From: NCED01 sp035493955
GTDB taxonomy: Bacteria; Pseudomonadota; Alphaproteobacteria; Caulobacterales; Caulobacteraceae
DNA length: 64,000 nt
Direction of reading: 5' to 3'
Assembly (NCBI GenBank): GCA_035493955.1
Contig: DATJHI010000040.1
Span: 77,023 to 141,022, forward strand
Shown: positions 27,954-37,223 of the stretch, in pieces
Position numbering within the stretch: the stretch's first letter is position 1
How the letters are laid out: each line of letters begins with the position of its first letter
Position numbers and translations under genes: made by a program
Notes under the pieces: model-generated
What the model saw: the letters and a program-made list of their open reading frames with translations, nothing else
The model's database searches: none
What the model was told of the DNA's origin: nothing

Positions 27954-29012
27954 TCAGACGAACCGCGCCACCTGGCGACGGCGCAGGGCATGCGCATCGA
28001 TACGCCGCGCGACCCACTGGGCCCGGGCCCGGTTCAATGGCTTGTCGTAAAACTTCCAGATCGTCCACGCGGCGGCGAGGGTCGCCGAGACGGCCAATCC
28101 GATGCAACCAAGGCGCGCCAGCGCCGGCAGCCCCGCCACCGTGCCGAGCCAGCCGATGGCGATCCAATGCAGTAGATAAACAATATAGGAAAGGTCGCCA
28201 TAGGTCCCGTCGCGGAGCCCGCCGCGTTGTCCCGTCGTGAACATGGCGTAGGGAAACGCAAGAAGGGCGACGGCGGTGTTGACGAGGTCCGAGTAGCGGA
28301 AAAGCGGTCCCCTGTGGATGCCCCCCAATATCGCGCCGCGCCACGGCGAAATGACCAGCGCCGCCACAAACGCGATCGCCAAGATCGCCGACGCCGCGGC
28401 AAGTCGGGAACTGGGGCGCCAGTCTCCATGGGCCGAGGCCATCCCCAAGGCGAAAAATATGATATACATTAGACTGAAGTGAGTTGAGAATAAAAAGGCG
28501 CACACTATTGAAATAATGCTTGCGAAAAGCAGCATCGGTACCGATCCAAAGCGGATCAACAGCGCGATCAGGATCGGCGCGACGAGGTAAAACTGCATCT
28601 CTATGTCCAGCGACCAGGCCGGCATAAGCGGTTGGACGGGAAGACTACCGTACCCCAAAATAAACAGGTGCGACGCGAGGAATTCGGGCCAACCGGCCGT
28701 TCCCTTGAGGTCGATCCACGACTTTCCAAGGATGAGGTGCTGGAACGCCAAAGTAAGGAACGCGATCAGCGCAAAGGTCGGAATGAGCCGCCACGCCCGG
28801 GACGCCAGGTAAGTGACGACCGGGCTTTCGGCATGGACGTACCTTTCCGTCCACATCCTGTATATCCAGAAGCCGCTGAGGCAAAAAAACAGCCTTACGG
28901 CGGCAGGGCCGAGCGCCAACCGGCTGGCGTGATCTACGAACACCACGAGCGCCAGGAAAAACCTGAACAGCCCCGGCGCAAGTAAAACCCCACTCCTTAT
29001 GGATACCGCCAC
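27954..29012 (-). CDS. Membrane acyltransferase (acyltransferase 3 / OafA family)
   Basis: 352 aa, apparently from a GTG at 29012. It has about ten predicted transmembrane helices. The first carries the family RFFLALVVFVDHAS with the conserved Arg and His; SWIDLKG and WSLDIEMQFYLVAPILI follow as in OafA-type O-acyltransferases. These move acyl groups onto surface sugars or other envelope molecules. The 3' half of its region (about 28,400-29,000) is visibly richer in A/T than the surroundings. It lies next to an oxygenase gene on the same strand, 62 bp downstream of it. Substrate unknown. Confidence 0.85.
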   Translation of the reverse strand: MAVSIRSGVLLAPGLFRFFLALVVFVDHASRLALGPAAVRLFFCLSGFWIYRMWTERYVHAESPVVTYLASRAWRLIPTFALIAFLTLAFQHLILGKSWIDLKGTAGWPEFLASHLFILGYGSLPVQPLMPAWSLDIEMQFYLVAPILIALLIRFGSVPMLLFASIISIVCAFLFSTHFSLMYIIFFALGMASAHGDWRPSSRLAAASAILAIAFVAALVISPWRGAILGGIHRGPLFRYSDLVNTAVALLAFPYAMFTTGQRGGLRDGTYGDLSYIVYLLHWIAIGWLGTVAGLPALARLGCIGLAVSATLAAAWTIWKFYDKPLNRARAQWVARRIDAHALRRRQVARFV

Positions 29013-29074
29013 AACGCCTCCAGCGATCGGACCTATTCAATATCCGCATGGCGCGGGCGCAACGTCGGCCAAGC

Positions 29075-29986
29075 TTATCTCGGCCGCACGCTCGTCCAGT
29101 CGGTGCTGCCAGCCAATTTTCTTCGCACGCTTTTCGCCATGGTGACGAACACCGGGGGGCTGGCCATGCGCACGACCTCCTTGATTTTCGTAACGGTGCT
29201 TCGTCTCGGCCGGAAAAACGCGCTGGTGAGTTCCTCTTCATCGATCACGGCGGGAGCATCGTGGTGGCCGTAGTAATAGGCGGCCAAAGAGCGCCTAACC
29301 CGGCCGTCGGGCGCGCAGATGGGCTTGGTATGGCCGTGAAGACTGGTTTTTCCGTGTTTCAAAATAACGGTGCGGCCGAACACGGGAACTATCGTCTTGA
29401 CGCATTCCCCGGTATTTGCGTCCCAAAGCTCAAGGCTGCCGCCATATTCTTCCGGCCAATCCTTGTTCAAATAGGTCAGGATGACCAGTTCGTTGTCGAG
29501 CAACGTCCGCGGATGTTTGGCGAAATCGACATGGACATTGAACCAGTCGCCATTATGGCTTTCGTGAAGACCGCCGCCGATCAGGTCCGCATCCGGAATC
29601 AAGGTCTCGATGCCCGTCACGTCCGAGAGAAAACGGATGAAATCCTTCGAGTAGATTTTGCTGAAATACAGTTCAGCGGCCGGCCCTAGTTTCAACCCGA
29701 ACGGCGATCGATGGGTCGACTCGTTTTCGCATCTGGCATGACGCCAATCCGCCGCGGTCAATTGATCGAATTCACCGACAATCAGGCTGAGAAGCTCGTC
29801 GCTAAAGAGGCCGTCAACAACCAGGTGCGGAAATGGGGCGGCGGAGGCGAACGATTGATATATCGCCCGCCGCCTTTTTTGGTCGAAGTCCCGCCAATTC
29901 CATAGCTCGGAAAGATCAAGCTGGCAGCCTTCTATAGAAACGAACGCGCTTCTATCTAACAAGGCTTGATGACCCATCGGGGACAT
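29075..29986 (-). CDS. 2-oxoglutarate/Fe(II)-dependent oxygenase (prolyl-4-hydroxylase-like)
   Basis: 303 aa from ATG at 29986, preceded by GAGACGAGAAG; an ATG at 30085 would add 33 residues of uncertain reality. The fold is the double-stranded beta helix of the SM-20/P4Hc group. Metal ligands are H152 and D154 in NVHVDFAKH and H217 in TSLHGHT, with R231/R232 in RRSLAAYYY for 2-oxoglutarate. LVILTYLNKDWPEEYGGSLELWD is the typical central stretch. It could hydroxylate a protein, a sugar or a small molecule. Pairing with a surface-acyltransferase gene suggests envelope glycan modification, but that is inference. Confidence 0.85.
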   Translation of the reverse strand: MSPMGHQALLDRSAFVSIEGCQLDLSELWNWRDFDQKRRRAIYQSFASAAPFPHLVVDGLFSDELLSLIVGEFDQLTAADWRHARCENESTHRSPFGLKLGPAAELYFSKIYSKDFIRFLSDVTGIETLIPDADLIGGGLHESHNGDWFNVHVDFAKHPRTLLDNELVILTYLNKDWPEEYGGSLELWDANTGECVKTIVPVFGRTVILKHGKTSLHGHTKPICAPDGRVRRSLAAYYYGHHDAPAVIDEEELTSAFFRPRRSTVTKIKEVVRMASPPVFVTMAKSVRRKLAGSTDWTSVRPR

Positions 29987-30549
29987 GCGCTTCTCGTCTC
30001 CACTTTGGAAATAGGATGAGTGAAACGCCGTTACATACAACTGTAGAGCGACCGTGCGGGGCGGCCGGGACCCTAGTGACGCCATCGGCTCCGAACAAAC
30101 CGATCAAGCCCGACCTGACGCGATGCTGTTCCTGATCCTCCGGAACCGGCACACGCACCCGCTCGCGTCAACTGAAGCGACAGAGTAGAAACGCGAAAGC
30201 CTCAAAGGCTACTGGTTGGCGACACAAGCACTCTAACTGGGCAGAACAGGACTAGCCCAACTACAGCTCGGCAAACACCTTCAGCAAAGGTTCTCTGCAC
30301 GGACTAAGGCGCGCTTTTACCAATCGTTAACAACCTTGCCTCCGGCCCGCGGCGATTGTCAATCTCCCGCGGTGTGCAGTGCACAAGATTCGCTAGGCGC
30401 CCAGCGACTGGGCGCGGGGCGACATCCGCCCCCAGACGTAAGGCTGTGACGGACTCGGTTCGCGGCGCCCCCTCTCGAAACTCGTCGGAAGCGGCCGACC
30501 GGATGCGCGCCTTTCACCCAAGGCTCATCGACAGCCAGAGCCCGCGAAT
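29987..30549. other. Gene-free gap with two inverted repeats
   Basis: About 560 bp with no credible gene. It must contain the oxygenase promoter on its left. On the right it has TGTGCA-G-TGCACA (30373-30385) and a perfect 8-bp hairpin GCGCCCAG-CGA-CTGGGCGC (30397-30415) downstream of the aldehyde dehydrogenase operon. The latter could end that transcript on the minus strand, although no T run follows. Confidence 0.5.
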
Positions 30550-31995
30550 TCAGAACGGATAATGCGGCTCCCGACCCTCGATGGTCAGCCAGCGGACATT
30601 GGTGAAGGCGTTTATGCCCGCGGCGCCGCCGAACTTTCCGTAACCGCTCGCCTTGACGCCGCCGAACGGGACCGTGGCTTCGTCCTGAACCGTCGGGCCG
30701 TTGACGTGGCAGATGCCGCTTTCGATCCGACGGGCTATGGCGAGGGCGCGCGATACGTCGCGACTGTAGACAGAGGCGGAAAGGCCGTAGTCGGTGTCGT
30801 TGGCGATGCGGATTGCGTCTTCATCGTCCTGGGACCGCACAATGCAGGCGACGGGACCAAAGGTCTCCTCGTAGTAGATCCGCATGTCCGGGGTCACGAA
30901 ATCGAGCACGGTCGCATCCATGATCGTGCCCTGACGCTTGCCGCCGGAAAGACGTTTGGCGCCTTTCGCGACCGCATCGTCGATAAGCTGATCGACACGA
31001 TCGGCCGCATCCAGTCCGATCAGGGAGCCGAGAGGCGCATTGCTGGTCCGCGGGTCTCCGGCCGTCAAGGTGCGGGCCTTGGCAGCGAAGTTTTCCGCGA
31101 AGACGTCGGCGACGCGGCGATCGACAATGACGCGCTCGGTGGACATGCAGATCTGGCCCTGGTGCATGAACGCCCCGAAGGCCGCGGCGCGCACCGCCGC
31201 GCCAAGATCGGCGTCCTCAAGCACCAGTAGAGGCGCCTTGCCGCCCAGTTCGAGCAGCACCGGCTTGAGATGGCGAGCCGCCTCCACCGCGATGATCCGG
31301 CCCGTGTGGCTCGAGCCGGTGAAATTGACGTGCCGCACGGCCTTGTGGGCGATCAGGGTGGACACGACCGACGCGGCGTCCTCCGGGGCATTGATGAGCA
31401 CGTTCACGGTCCCCGGCGGAAAGCCGGCGGCGACGAGGACGTCGCCGAGCAGTCTATGGGTCGCGGGGCACAGCTCGGAGGCCTTGAGCACGACGGTATT
31501 TCCGCAGGCGAGCGGCCAGATGATCGATCGCATGCCGAGGATCAGCGGCGCATTCCACGGGGCGATGGCCAGGCAGACGCCCATGGGCTCGCGCACGGCC
31601 AGCGAAAGGCAGTCCGGCTTGTCGGTCGCAAGGACCTCCCCCGCAAACGAGGTCGTTATCGCCGCCGCCTCGCGCATGATGTTTTCGGTGAGCCGGACGT
31701 TGAATCGCGACCAGGCCTCCGAGGCGCCGGTCTCCCCCATCATCGCCGCGACAAGCTCGTCGGCCCAGTCCTTCACCAGGTCCGCCGCCCGCGAGATGAG
31801 TTCCCGGCGCCCGTTGGGGGTGGTCCGCGACCATTCCGGAAAGGCCGCCGCCGCGGCGTCGGCGGCGGCGGCGGCGTCCGCAGGCGTTGCCGCCGAGGCC
31901 ACCGTGACAAGGTCTCCCGTGACCGGGTGACGGCGCTCGAAGGTCCGCGGCGTGGCGAACGGCTTTCCGTCGATCAGAAGTGTTGCGTCGGACAT
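30550..31995 (-). CDS. NAD(P)-dependent aldehyde dehydrogenase (aryl aldehyde type)
   Basis: 481 aa, ATG at 31995 with GGGGAG upstream. It has catalytic Glu249 in LLELGGK and Cys283 in HQGQICMS, PWNAPLILGMRS for cofactor, and PFGGVKASGYGKFGG at the end. HQGQICMSTERV and the overall pattern are those of vanillin/benzaldehyde/salicylaldehyde dehydrogenases. Being the gene after a benzoylformate decarboxylase, it most simply oxidises the (substituted) benzaldehyde produced there to the benzoate. It is the last gene of an eight-gene minus-strand operon starting at 39814. Confidence 0.88.
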   Translation of the reverse strand: MSDATLLIDGKPFATPRTFERRHPVTGDLVTVASAATPADAAAAADAAAAAFPEWSRTTPNGRRELISRAADLVKDWADELVAAMMGETGASEAWSRFNVRLTENIMREAAAITTSFAGEVLATDKPDCLSLAVREPMGVCLAIAPWNAPLILGMRSIIWPLACGNTVVLKASELCPATHRLLGDVLVAAGFPPGTVNVLINAPEDAASVVSTLIAHKAVRHVNFTGSSHTGRIIAVEAARHLKPVLLELGGKAPLLVLEDADLGAAVRAAAFGAFMHQGQICMSTERVIVDRRVADVFAENFAAKARTLTAGDPRTSNAPLGSLIGLDAADRVDQLIDDAVAKGAKRLSGGKRQGTIMDATVLDFVTPDMRIYYEETFGPVACIVRSQDDEDAIRIANDTDYGLSASVYSRDVSRALAIARRIESGICHVNGPTVQDEATVPFGGVKASGYGKFGGAAGINAFTNVRWLTIEGREPHYPF

Positions 31996-32036
31996 GTTTT
32001 CTCCCCGGTGCTTGATTGCTGACTGAAGCCGGTCAG

Positions 32037-33656
32037 TTAGGCATCGGCCTGTTTGTCATAGAGATGGGCGATCTTTGGGTCGACCTCGACTTCGATGAGC
32101 CAGGGCCCCCGCGCCGCGCACGCCTCGCGCAGGGCGTCCTTCAGGTCATCGCCGCGGCTGATCCGACGCCCCGGGCAACCCAGGGCCGCGGCCAGTTGAA
32201 CGTAGTCCATGCCGGGGAGGTCGATCCCAGGAGGACTGCGCACGCCGAGGACCTCGCTGAAGGCCCGCATGGCGCCGTAGCCGCCGTTGTTCACCAGAAC
32301 GATCGTGATCGGCAGACCATGCTGCGCCGCTGTCCAGACGCTCTGGAACGAGTACATGGCGGAGCCGTCGCCCACGACGCAGACGACGCGTCTCGTCTGG
32401 TCGGCCAGGGCGAAACCCACGGCCGCGGGCAATCCGAAGCCCAGTCCGCCGCTGGCCATCGTATAGAACGAGTTGGGCCGCTCGAACGGCAGATGGCCCT
32501 GCATGGCGGGACGATGGGAAGGCGCTTCCTCGACCACGATGCTGCGTTCCGGCAGGACCTCCGACAGGGCGTGCAGAAGGTATTCCGCCCGGATCGGCGT
32601 GTCCGCCTCGGGGACCGCCGGCATCGCGCGAAGGGGCGGCGGCGTCCGCTTGCGGGCCTCGATCATGCCGAGCAGGGTCGGCAAACCCAGGCGCAGACTG
32701 CCCACGATGCTGGCGCCGGTCGCCGACCGGGCCGCCGCGGTCGGATCGTCGGTGATCTGAAAAATCGGCGTCCCGCCCTGCAACAGTTCGCATTCGCCGC
32801 CGACATGGAAGGTGAAGACCGGAGCCCCGAGCACAAGGATCGTATCGTAGGCTTTCAAAGCGTCGTTCACCGGCCGGGGCGCCGCCGGCAGGAATCCCTG
32901 GAACAACGGGTGGCGTTCGGGGAAGCTGGCGCGGCTGGAGAACGGCGCGGTCCACACCGCCGCGCCCGTCGCCTCCGCCAACGCTATGGTTTCGGACCAG
33001 ACGTTTTCCTGATCGATCTGCGGCCCCACGACGATGACCGGGCGCTCGCTGCGATTGAGGGCTTCGGCCACCTGTTTCAACAAGCCGGGATCGGGGGCGA
33101 CGTCGCGGCTGACCGTCCTGATCTGCGGCGCCTCGACCGGCACGTTCCAGTCGTCGATCGGGATCGACACGAAGGTCGGGCCGCAGGGCTTCTGCATGGC
33201 CGTGTGATAGGCCCGCGCGATGGCCGCCGGCACGTCTTCGGCGCGGGCCGGCTCGCAGCTCCACTTCACATAAGGCTTGGGAAACTCCGTCGCCTGCTCG
33301 GCAAACAGATAGGGGTGCATCGGCAGGAGGTCGCGGATCTGCTGGCCCGCGGTGATGACCATCGGCGTCTGGTTGCGGAACGCCGTATAGATGTTGCCCA
33401 GAGCATGGCCGACGCCGGCCGCCGCATGCAGGTTCACGAAGGCGGCGTTGCCGGTGGCTTGGGCGTAGCCGTCAGCCATGGCGATGACGGAGGATTCCTG
33501 CAGGCCGAGCACATAGCGCACGTCATTCGGCCAGTCGCTCAGGAAAGGCAGTTCGGTGGAGCCGGGATTCCCAAAGACGGTGTCGATGCCGAAGCTGCGC
33601 AGAAGGTCGAACGTGGCGTTTTTCACCGTCTTCGCAGGAAGGGAACCGTCGCTCAT
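32037..33656 (-). CDS. mdlC: Benzoylformate decarboxylase-type ThDP enzyme
   Basis: 539 aa, ATG at 33656. It closely follows Pseudomonas BFDC: FGIDTVFGNPGSTELPFL, LQESSVIAMADGYAQAT, NLHAAAGVGHALGN, ITAGQQ. All four catalytic residues are in place (S33, E54, H77, H284, equivalent to S26/E47/H70/H281 of the P. putida enzyme). The ThDP motif begins GDGSAMYSF and ends VNNGGYGAMR. The reaction is non-oxidative decarboxylation of an aryl-2-oxoacid to the aldehyde and CO2. With the aldehyde dehydrogenase behind it, this is the end of a mandelate-like route, but no mandelate dehydrogenase is in the operon, so the oxoacid must arise otherwise. Confidence 0.88.
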   Translation of the reverse strand: MSDGSLPAKTVKNATFDLLRSFGIDTVFGNPGSTELPFLSDWPNDVRYVLGLQESSVIAMADGYAQATGNAAFVNLHAAAGVGHALGNIYTAFRNQTPMVITAGQQIRDLLPMHPYLFAEQATEFPKPYVKWSCEPARAEDVPAAIARAYHTAMQKPCGPTFVSIPIDDWNVPVEAPQIRTVSRDVAPDPGLLKQVAEALNRSERPVIVVGPQIDQENVWSETIALAEATGAAVWTAPFSSRASFPERHPLFQGFLPAAPRPVNDALKAYDTILVLGAPVFTFHVGGECELLQGGTPIFQITDDPTAAARSATGASIVGSLRLGLPTLLGMIEARKRTPPPLRAMPAVPEADTPIRAEYLLHALSEVLPERSIVVEEAPSHRPAMQGHLPFERPNSFYTMASGGLGFGLPAAVGFALADQTRRVVCVVGDGSAMYSFQSVWTAAQHGLPITIVLVNNGGYGAMRAFSEVLGVRSPPGIDLPGMDYVQLAAALGCPGRRISRGDDLKDALREACAARGPWLIEVEVDPKIAHLYDKQADA

Positions 33657-33758
33657 TTTCTGCAGCCGTCCTTTGGTGTCGGCGCCGGGGGCTCAGGAAG
33701 CGGCGCAGGCGCTTTCTAACGTCCCTCCCACGCCCCGCATAGGGGGCCGCACAGGCCC

Positions 33759-34313
33759 CTAGGCCGCGGCGTCGTGCAGCGAGAAAGCGATGACGCAGTC
33801 ACGCGACGAACGGTTGCTCCAGGCGTGGTTCGTGCCGCGTTGCACTACGGTGTCGCCCTGCGAGAGATGGACCTCTTCACTGTCGAGCACGAGGGTGATC
33901 TCGCCTTCGAGGACGATGCAGAAGTCGAGGGTGCTGGTCTTCTGCATGTAGGGGTGCGGCGCCGAAGCCCCATAGGTCGACGCTCCAGGCGAACCCATGG
34001 CCTGGAAGAACGCCGCGACCTCCGCCGCGCCGATCTTGCCTCGATAGGAGGCGTCCGGGGGGAAAGTGACGATGCGGCAGACCGAGCCGTTCGGCGGCGG
34101 CTCGATCGTGTGCGGCAGGGTCAAGGTCTCGCGCACCCCCTTGATCCGCGCCGGGGTGGCGTCGGTGACCCAGATCCGTGTCGACACATAGCCGGGCCGC
34201 GCCGGGTCGGTGCGCACGTCGGGCGAGGGCCCGTCCATCAGCCGCCGCGACGACATGCCGGTCTCATCGTCGATCGTCACGATGCGGCGCACCGGCTGGA
34301 TTTCTGAAGCCAT
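33759..34313 (-). CDS. Cupin-domain protein A
   Basis: 184 aa, ATG at 34313. The N-terminal half (RRIVTIDDETGMSSRRLMDG ... RIWVTDATPA) is shared with the next gene. The C-terminal cupin barrel has a single conserved motif: LDFCIVLEGEITLVLDSEEVHLSQGDTVVQRGTNHAWSN. The usual metal-binding His-x-His of motif 1 is not obvious, so it may bind rather than turn over its ligand. It is 30 bp downstream of its paralogue in the operon. Function unknown; such cupins recur in aromatic-degradation operons of alphaproteobacteria. Confidence 0.78.
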   Translation of the reverse strand: MASEIQPVRRIVTIDDETGMSSRRLMDGPSPDVRTDPARPGYVSTRIWVTDATPARIKGVRETLTLPHTIEPPPNGSVCRIVTFPPDASYRGKIGAAEVAAFFQAMGSPGASTYGASAPHPYMQKTSTLDFCIVLEGEITLVLDSEEVHLSQGDTVVQRGTNHAWSNRSSRDCVIAFSLHDAAA

Positions 34314-34343
34314 CCTCTTCCTCTTGAAGTCTTGATCGCGGGT

Positions 34344-34901
34344 TCAGCCGGTGAAGGTTCCGCCCATCATGATGAAAGCCATGCTGCTTTCGCTGTCCGG
34401 GTTGGTCCAGCCGTGCCAGTTGCCGAGCTGCACGACGACGTCGCCGGGGCGCATGACGAACCGGCCCTCGTCGAGGATCAGCACCCGCTCGCCAGAGAGG
34501 ACGATGCCGTAGTCGACGCTCTCGGATTTGTGGATCGGCGAGCTGAAGGCGTTCTGGCCGCCCCGGTACCAGGCGCCGCCGGGGCCCTGGCTCGGCGTCT
34601 GCAGCGGGGCCGCGCCCGGATCCTTGGCGGGGTCGTAGTCCGGCGGGCGGGCCGGAGACTGGACGATGCGCAGGTGCCCTCCCCCATGGGGCGGCTCGAA
34701 GTTGTAGGGCAAAGCACCGTCGTCACGATCGCCGGAGATTGGCGCAGGGCTGGTCTTCCAGACCCAGAGGTCGGTCATGAAGGTGCCGCCGGTTCCGATC
34801 GCCTTGACGTTCGGGGCCGCGCTGTCGAAGAGGACCCGCGACCGGCCATGCTCGTCATTGCCGGTGACCACCCGCCGGATCGGCCTGGCTCCCTGCGCCA
34901 T
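34344..34901 (-). CDS. Cupin-domain protein B
   Basis: 185 aa from ATG at 34901 (RBS GGGAGGAAA); an upstream in-frame start lacks this. It is paralogous to the 33759-34313 gene: RRVVTGNDEHGRSRVLFDSAAPNVK, LWVWKTSPAPIS, then a cupin barrel with VDYGIVLSGERVLILDEGRFVMRPGDVVVQLGNWHGWTN. The two may form a heteromer or act on related ligands. Reaction unknown; possibilities include an isomerase, a dioxygenase or a small-molecule sensor. Confidence 0.78.
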   Translation of the reverse strand: MAQGARPIRRVVTGNDEHGRSRVLFDSAAPNVKAIGTGGTFMTDLWVWKTSPAPISGDRDDGALPYNFEPPHGGGHLRIVQSPARPPDYDPAKDPGAAPLQTPSQGPGGAWYRGGQNAFSSPIHKSESVDYGIVLSGERVLILDEGRFVMRPGDVVVQLGNWHGWTNPDSESSMAFIMMGGTFTG

Positions 34902-34902
34902 G

Positions 34903-36237
34903 TCAATTTCCTCCCAAGGGGTTGGCTTCGGCGACCTTGTCGGTCTGGGCGTCTTTTCGCCCCTTCGCCGCACTGATGAAATAGATCGGGATCAGCAGCG
35001 CCGCCCCGAGCACGGTCACCAGAGCGACCGCATAAAGCGCCATGGTGAAGGAGCCCGTCTCCTGCCGGATGACGCCGATGATGCTCGATCCGAAGAAGCC
35101 GGAGAAGTTGCCGAACAGATTGAGCAGCGCATATCCCCCCGCCGCCGCGGCGCCGGTGAGGAAGGTCATGGGGACCGTCCAGAAGACGCCGTGGGCGCCG
35201 CCCAGTCCGACGCCGGTAAACACCAACCCAAGCAGGCTGAGCCACGGATTGCTGACCGAAAAGGCGAAGAACAGGCCAAAGGCGACCAGCATCATCGCCC
35301 CGCCGAGATGCCAGAAGCGCTCCCGCGTGCGGTCCGAGTGCCAGGTATTGGCGAAGAGGCCTATCATCGCGCCGATCCACGGGAGCGATGACAGGGCCCC
35401 GATCTCGACGTCGGAAAGACCCGCGCTCCCCACCTGCTTGATCGCCAGAGGCAGCCAATAGGTGATGGCGTAGAAGCCGAGCAGCACGGCGAACCAGACG
35501 CCGACCAGCAGCCAGACGCGCAGGTTGGTCATGGCGGCGCGGAAGGTCGAGGCGCCATGGCGCTTGATCTGGGCCTGATCGTTGGCCAGTTCGGCGTTGA
35601 GCCAGCTGCGTTGCTCCGGCGAGAGGAACGTCGCCTCATCCGGATTGTTCGGCAGGTAGAACCAGATGACGATCCCGATCAGGGCCGCGGGCGCGCCCTC
35701 GATCAGGAACATCCACTGCCAGCCCGCAAGGCCGCCGACGGGATGTTCGATCAGCCAGCCGGAAATCGGGCCCGAAAAGATCGCGGTCAGGGAGATCGCC
35801 AGCGTGTTGACCGCTGTGGCGCGGGCCCGCGACTCGTGCGGCATCCAGCTGCCGAACAGATAGATCACGGCCCCGGCGAAGCCGGCCTCGGCGCAGCCGA
35901 TCAGGAAGCGCATGACATAGAACGACATGGGATCATGGATCAGCGCCATGCCGGCGCCGACCACGCCCCAGATCACCAGGGTCACGGCGAGGAACTGGCG
36001 CACGCCAAAGCGCTCGAAGGCGAGGCTGTTGGGAATCTGGAAGATCGAATAGCCGACGAAGAACATCGAGACGCCGAAGCCGAAGATCACCGGCGAGAAC
36101 CCCAACTGGTCGTTCATCTGCAGCGCCGCGTAGCCGACGTTGGTGCGATCGATCGAATTGAAGATGCAGGGGATCAACATGAACCAGAGAATGCGCCGCC
36201 GGACCAACCGGATGGTGCTGCGTCTGAGGTCGTCCAC
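34903..36237 (-). CDS. MFS transporter, anion:cation symporter family
   Basis: 444 aa, GTG start at 36237 after GGGAGGAAACGAC. Twelve membrane helices are expected. The N-terminal FNSIDRTNVGYAALQM, VGYSIFQIPNSLAFERFGVR and RFLIGCAEAGFAGAVIYLFGSWMP are hallmarks of the ACS group, which carries organic anions such as tartrate, galactonate, phthalate and hydroxyphenylacetate. The C-terminal half has SGFFGSSIIGVIRQETGSF. Lying in the middle of the ThDP/lactonase operon, it probably imports the acid that the operon degrades. It is 1 bp from the cupin B start. Confidence 0.9.
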   Translation of the reverse strand: MDDLRRSTIRLVRRRILWFMLIPCIFNSIDRTNVGYAALQMNDQLGFSPVIFGFGVSMFFVGYSIFQIPNSLAFERFGVRQFLAVTLVIWGVVGAGMALIHDPMSFYVMRFLIGCAEAGFAGAVIYLFGSWMPHESRARATAVNTLAISLTAIFSGPISGWLIEHPVGGLAGWQWMFLIEGAPAALIGIVIWFYLPNNPDEATFLSPEQRSWLNAELANDQAQIKRHGASTFRAAMTNLRVWLLVGVWFAVLLGFYAITYWLPLAIKQVGSAGLSDVEIGALSSLPWIGAMIGLFANTWHSDRTRERFWHLGGAMMLVAFGLFFAFSVSNPWLSLLGLVFTGVGLGGAHGVFWTVPMTFLTGAAAAGGYALLNLFGNFSGFFGSSIIGVIRQETGSFTMALYAVALVTVLGAALLIPIYFISAAKGRKDAQTDKVAEANPLGGN

Positions 36238-36309
36238 GTCGTTTCCTCCCGCTCGTTTTCTCTGGCGCCGGCTATTGTTTTTGTTGGCGCCGCATCGCGT
36301 CCAGGGCTC

Positions 36310-37212
36310 TCAGGTGAACCTGTCGTAACCCCGCCGTGTCGTCCGTTCGGCGCACAAGAGATGCCCGCCCGCGGTGGTCAGATAGAGACTGTCGAGCCCA
36401 GCGCCCCCGAACTGGCACCGCTGCGGCAGGTCGTCCGGCAGCGGATGGGTCTCGAGCACCGCCCCGCTGGGCGAGAAGACGTAAAGCATGGGCCCCGGGC
36501 CGCTGCGTCGCCAGCCGGCGCAGGCGACGATATTGCCGTCGGCGTCGAGGCACATCCCTTCGATGCCGCGGTGTGGCCCGCGGTGGTCGCGGCCGAAGGT
36601 ATGAAGGACGGTGAAGGCGCCCAGGCGCCCATCTTCGCCGACCGGATAGGCGCGCAGCTCCCGCGTCGCAGCGCCGGCGTCGCCTTCGGCGACGTAAAGG
36701 GTCTTCTCGTCCGGCGACAACAGCACCGCGCGAGGGGCGGCGGTGTCGAAGCTCTTGCGCTCGAGCACCCATTGGTGGGCCCCGTTGCGCTGGAGGCAGA
36801 GCACCGAGGCGTGGTCGAGCGGCGCAAAGAGCTGCGGCCCGAAGGCCGGCATCGGATTGTAGGGGTCGGCGAACCAGATCGCGCCGCTGCGCGCGACCGT
36901 CAGGTCCGAGGGGAAATTGTGGTGGCGGCCGGCGAGCTTCGTGGCGGTGACCGTCGCTGAACCGTCGGCCAGGAACTGGATCACCCGGCGGCTGCCTTCC
37001 TGGCAGCCGTAAAGGCGGCGTTCGGGTCCGAAGGCGATGCCGTTGGTGCGGTTGGTGTAGCGCCGGATCTCCGTGGCCGCCTTTGTCGCCGGGTCGAAGC
37101 TGAGCAGGCGCGCCTCGCCGACCGCTGCGAAGATCACCGCCGTCCCGTCCCACGCCACCCCGCCGACGCCCCCTTCATAGGGGCCCGCGACGCGCTCGAA
37201 ATGCCAGGCCAT
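36310..37212 (-). CDS. SMP-30/gluconolactonase-like beta-propeller protein (divergent)
   Basis: 300 aa from ATG at 37212 (RBS GGGAGAG). Propeller blades are visible (YTNRTNGIAFGPERRLYGCQEG, NFPSDLTVARSGAIWFADPY, VLLSPDEKTLYVAEGD, GIEGMCLDADGNIVACAG). The metal-ligand motif normally near the N-terminus (GExPxW) is not clear here; it reads EGGVGGVAWDG. Activity as a lactonase is therefore less certain than for the neighbour. It follows the second SMP-30 gene by 11 bp. It may hydrolyse a lactone made by the operon or be a partner of the neighbouring enzyme. Confidence 0.78.
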   Translation of the reverse strand: MAWHFERVAGPYEGGVGGVAWDGTAVIFAAVGEARLLSFDPATKAATEIRRYTNRTNGIAFGPERRLYGCQEGSRRVIQFLADGSATVTATKLAGRHHNFPSDLTVARSGAIWFADPYNPMPAFGPQLFAPLDHASVLCLQRNGAHQWVLERKSFDTAAPRAVLLSPDEKTLYVAEGDAGAATRELRAYPVGEDGRLGAFTVLHTFGRDHRGPHRGIEGMCLDADGNIVACAGWRRSGPGPMLYVFSPSGAVLETHPLPDDLPQRCQFGGAGLDSLYLTTAGGHLLCAERTTRRGYDRFT

Positions 37213-37223
37213 GCGGGCTCTCC

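Noticed and set aside
30356..30562. Small plus-strand open frame in the gap before the aldehyde dehydrogenase
   Set aside because: No ribosome site, biased Arg/Ser composition, and it overlaps the end of the convergent gene. Probably chance.
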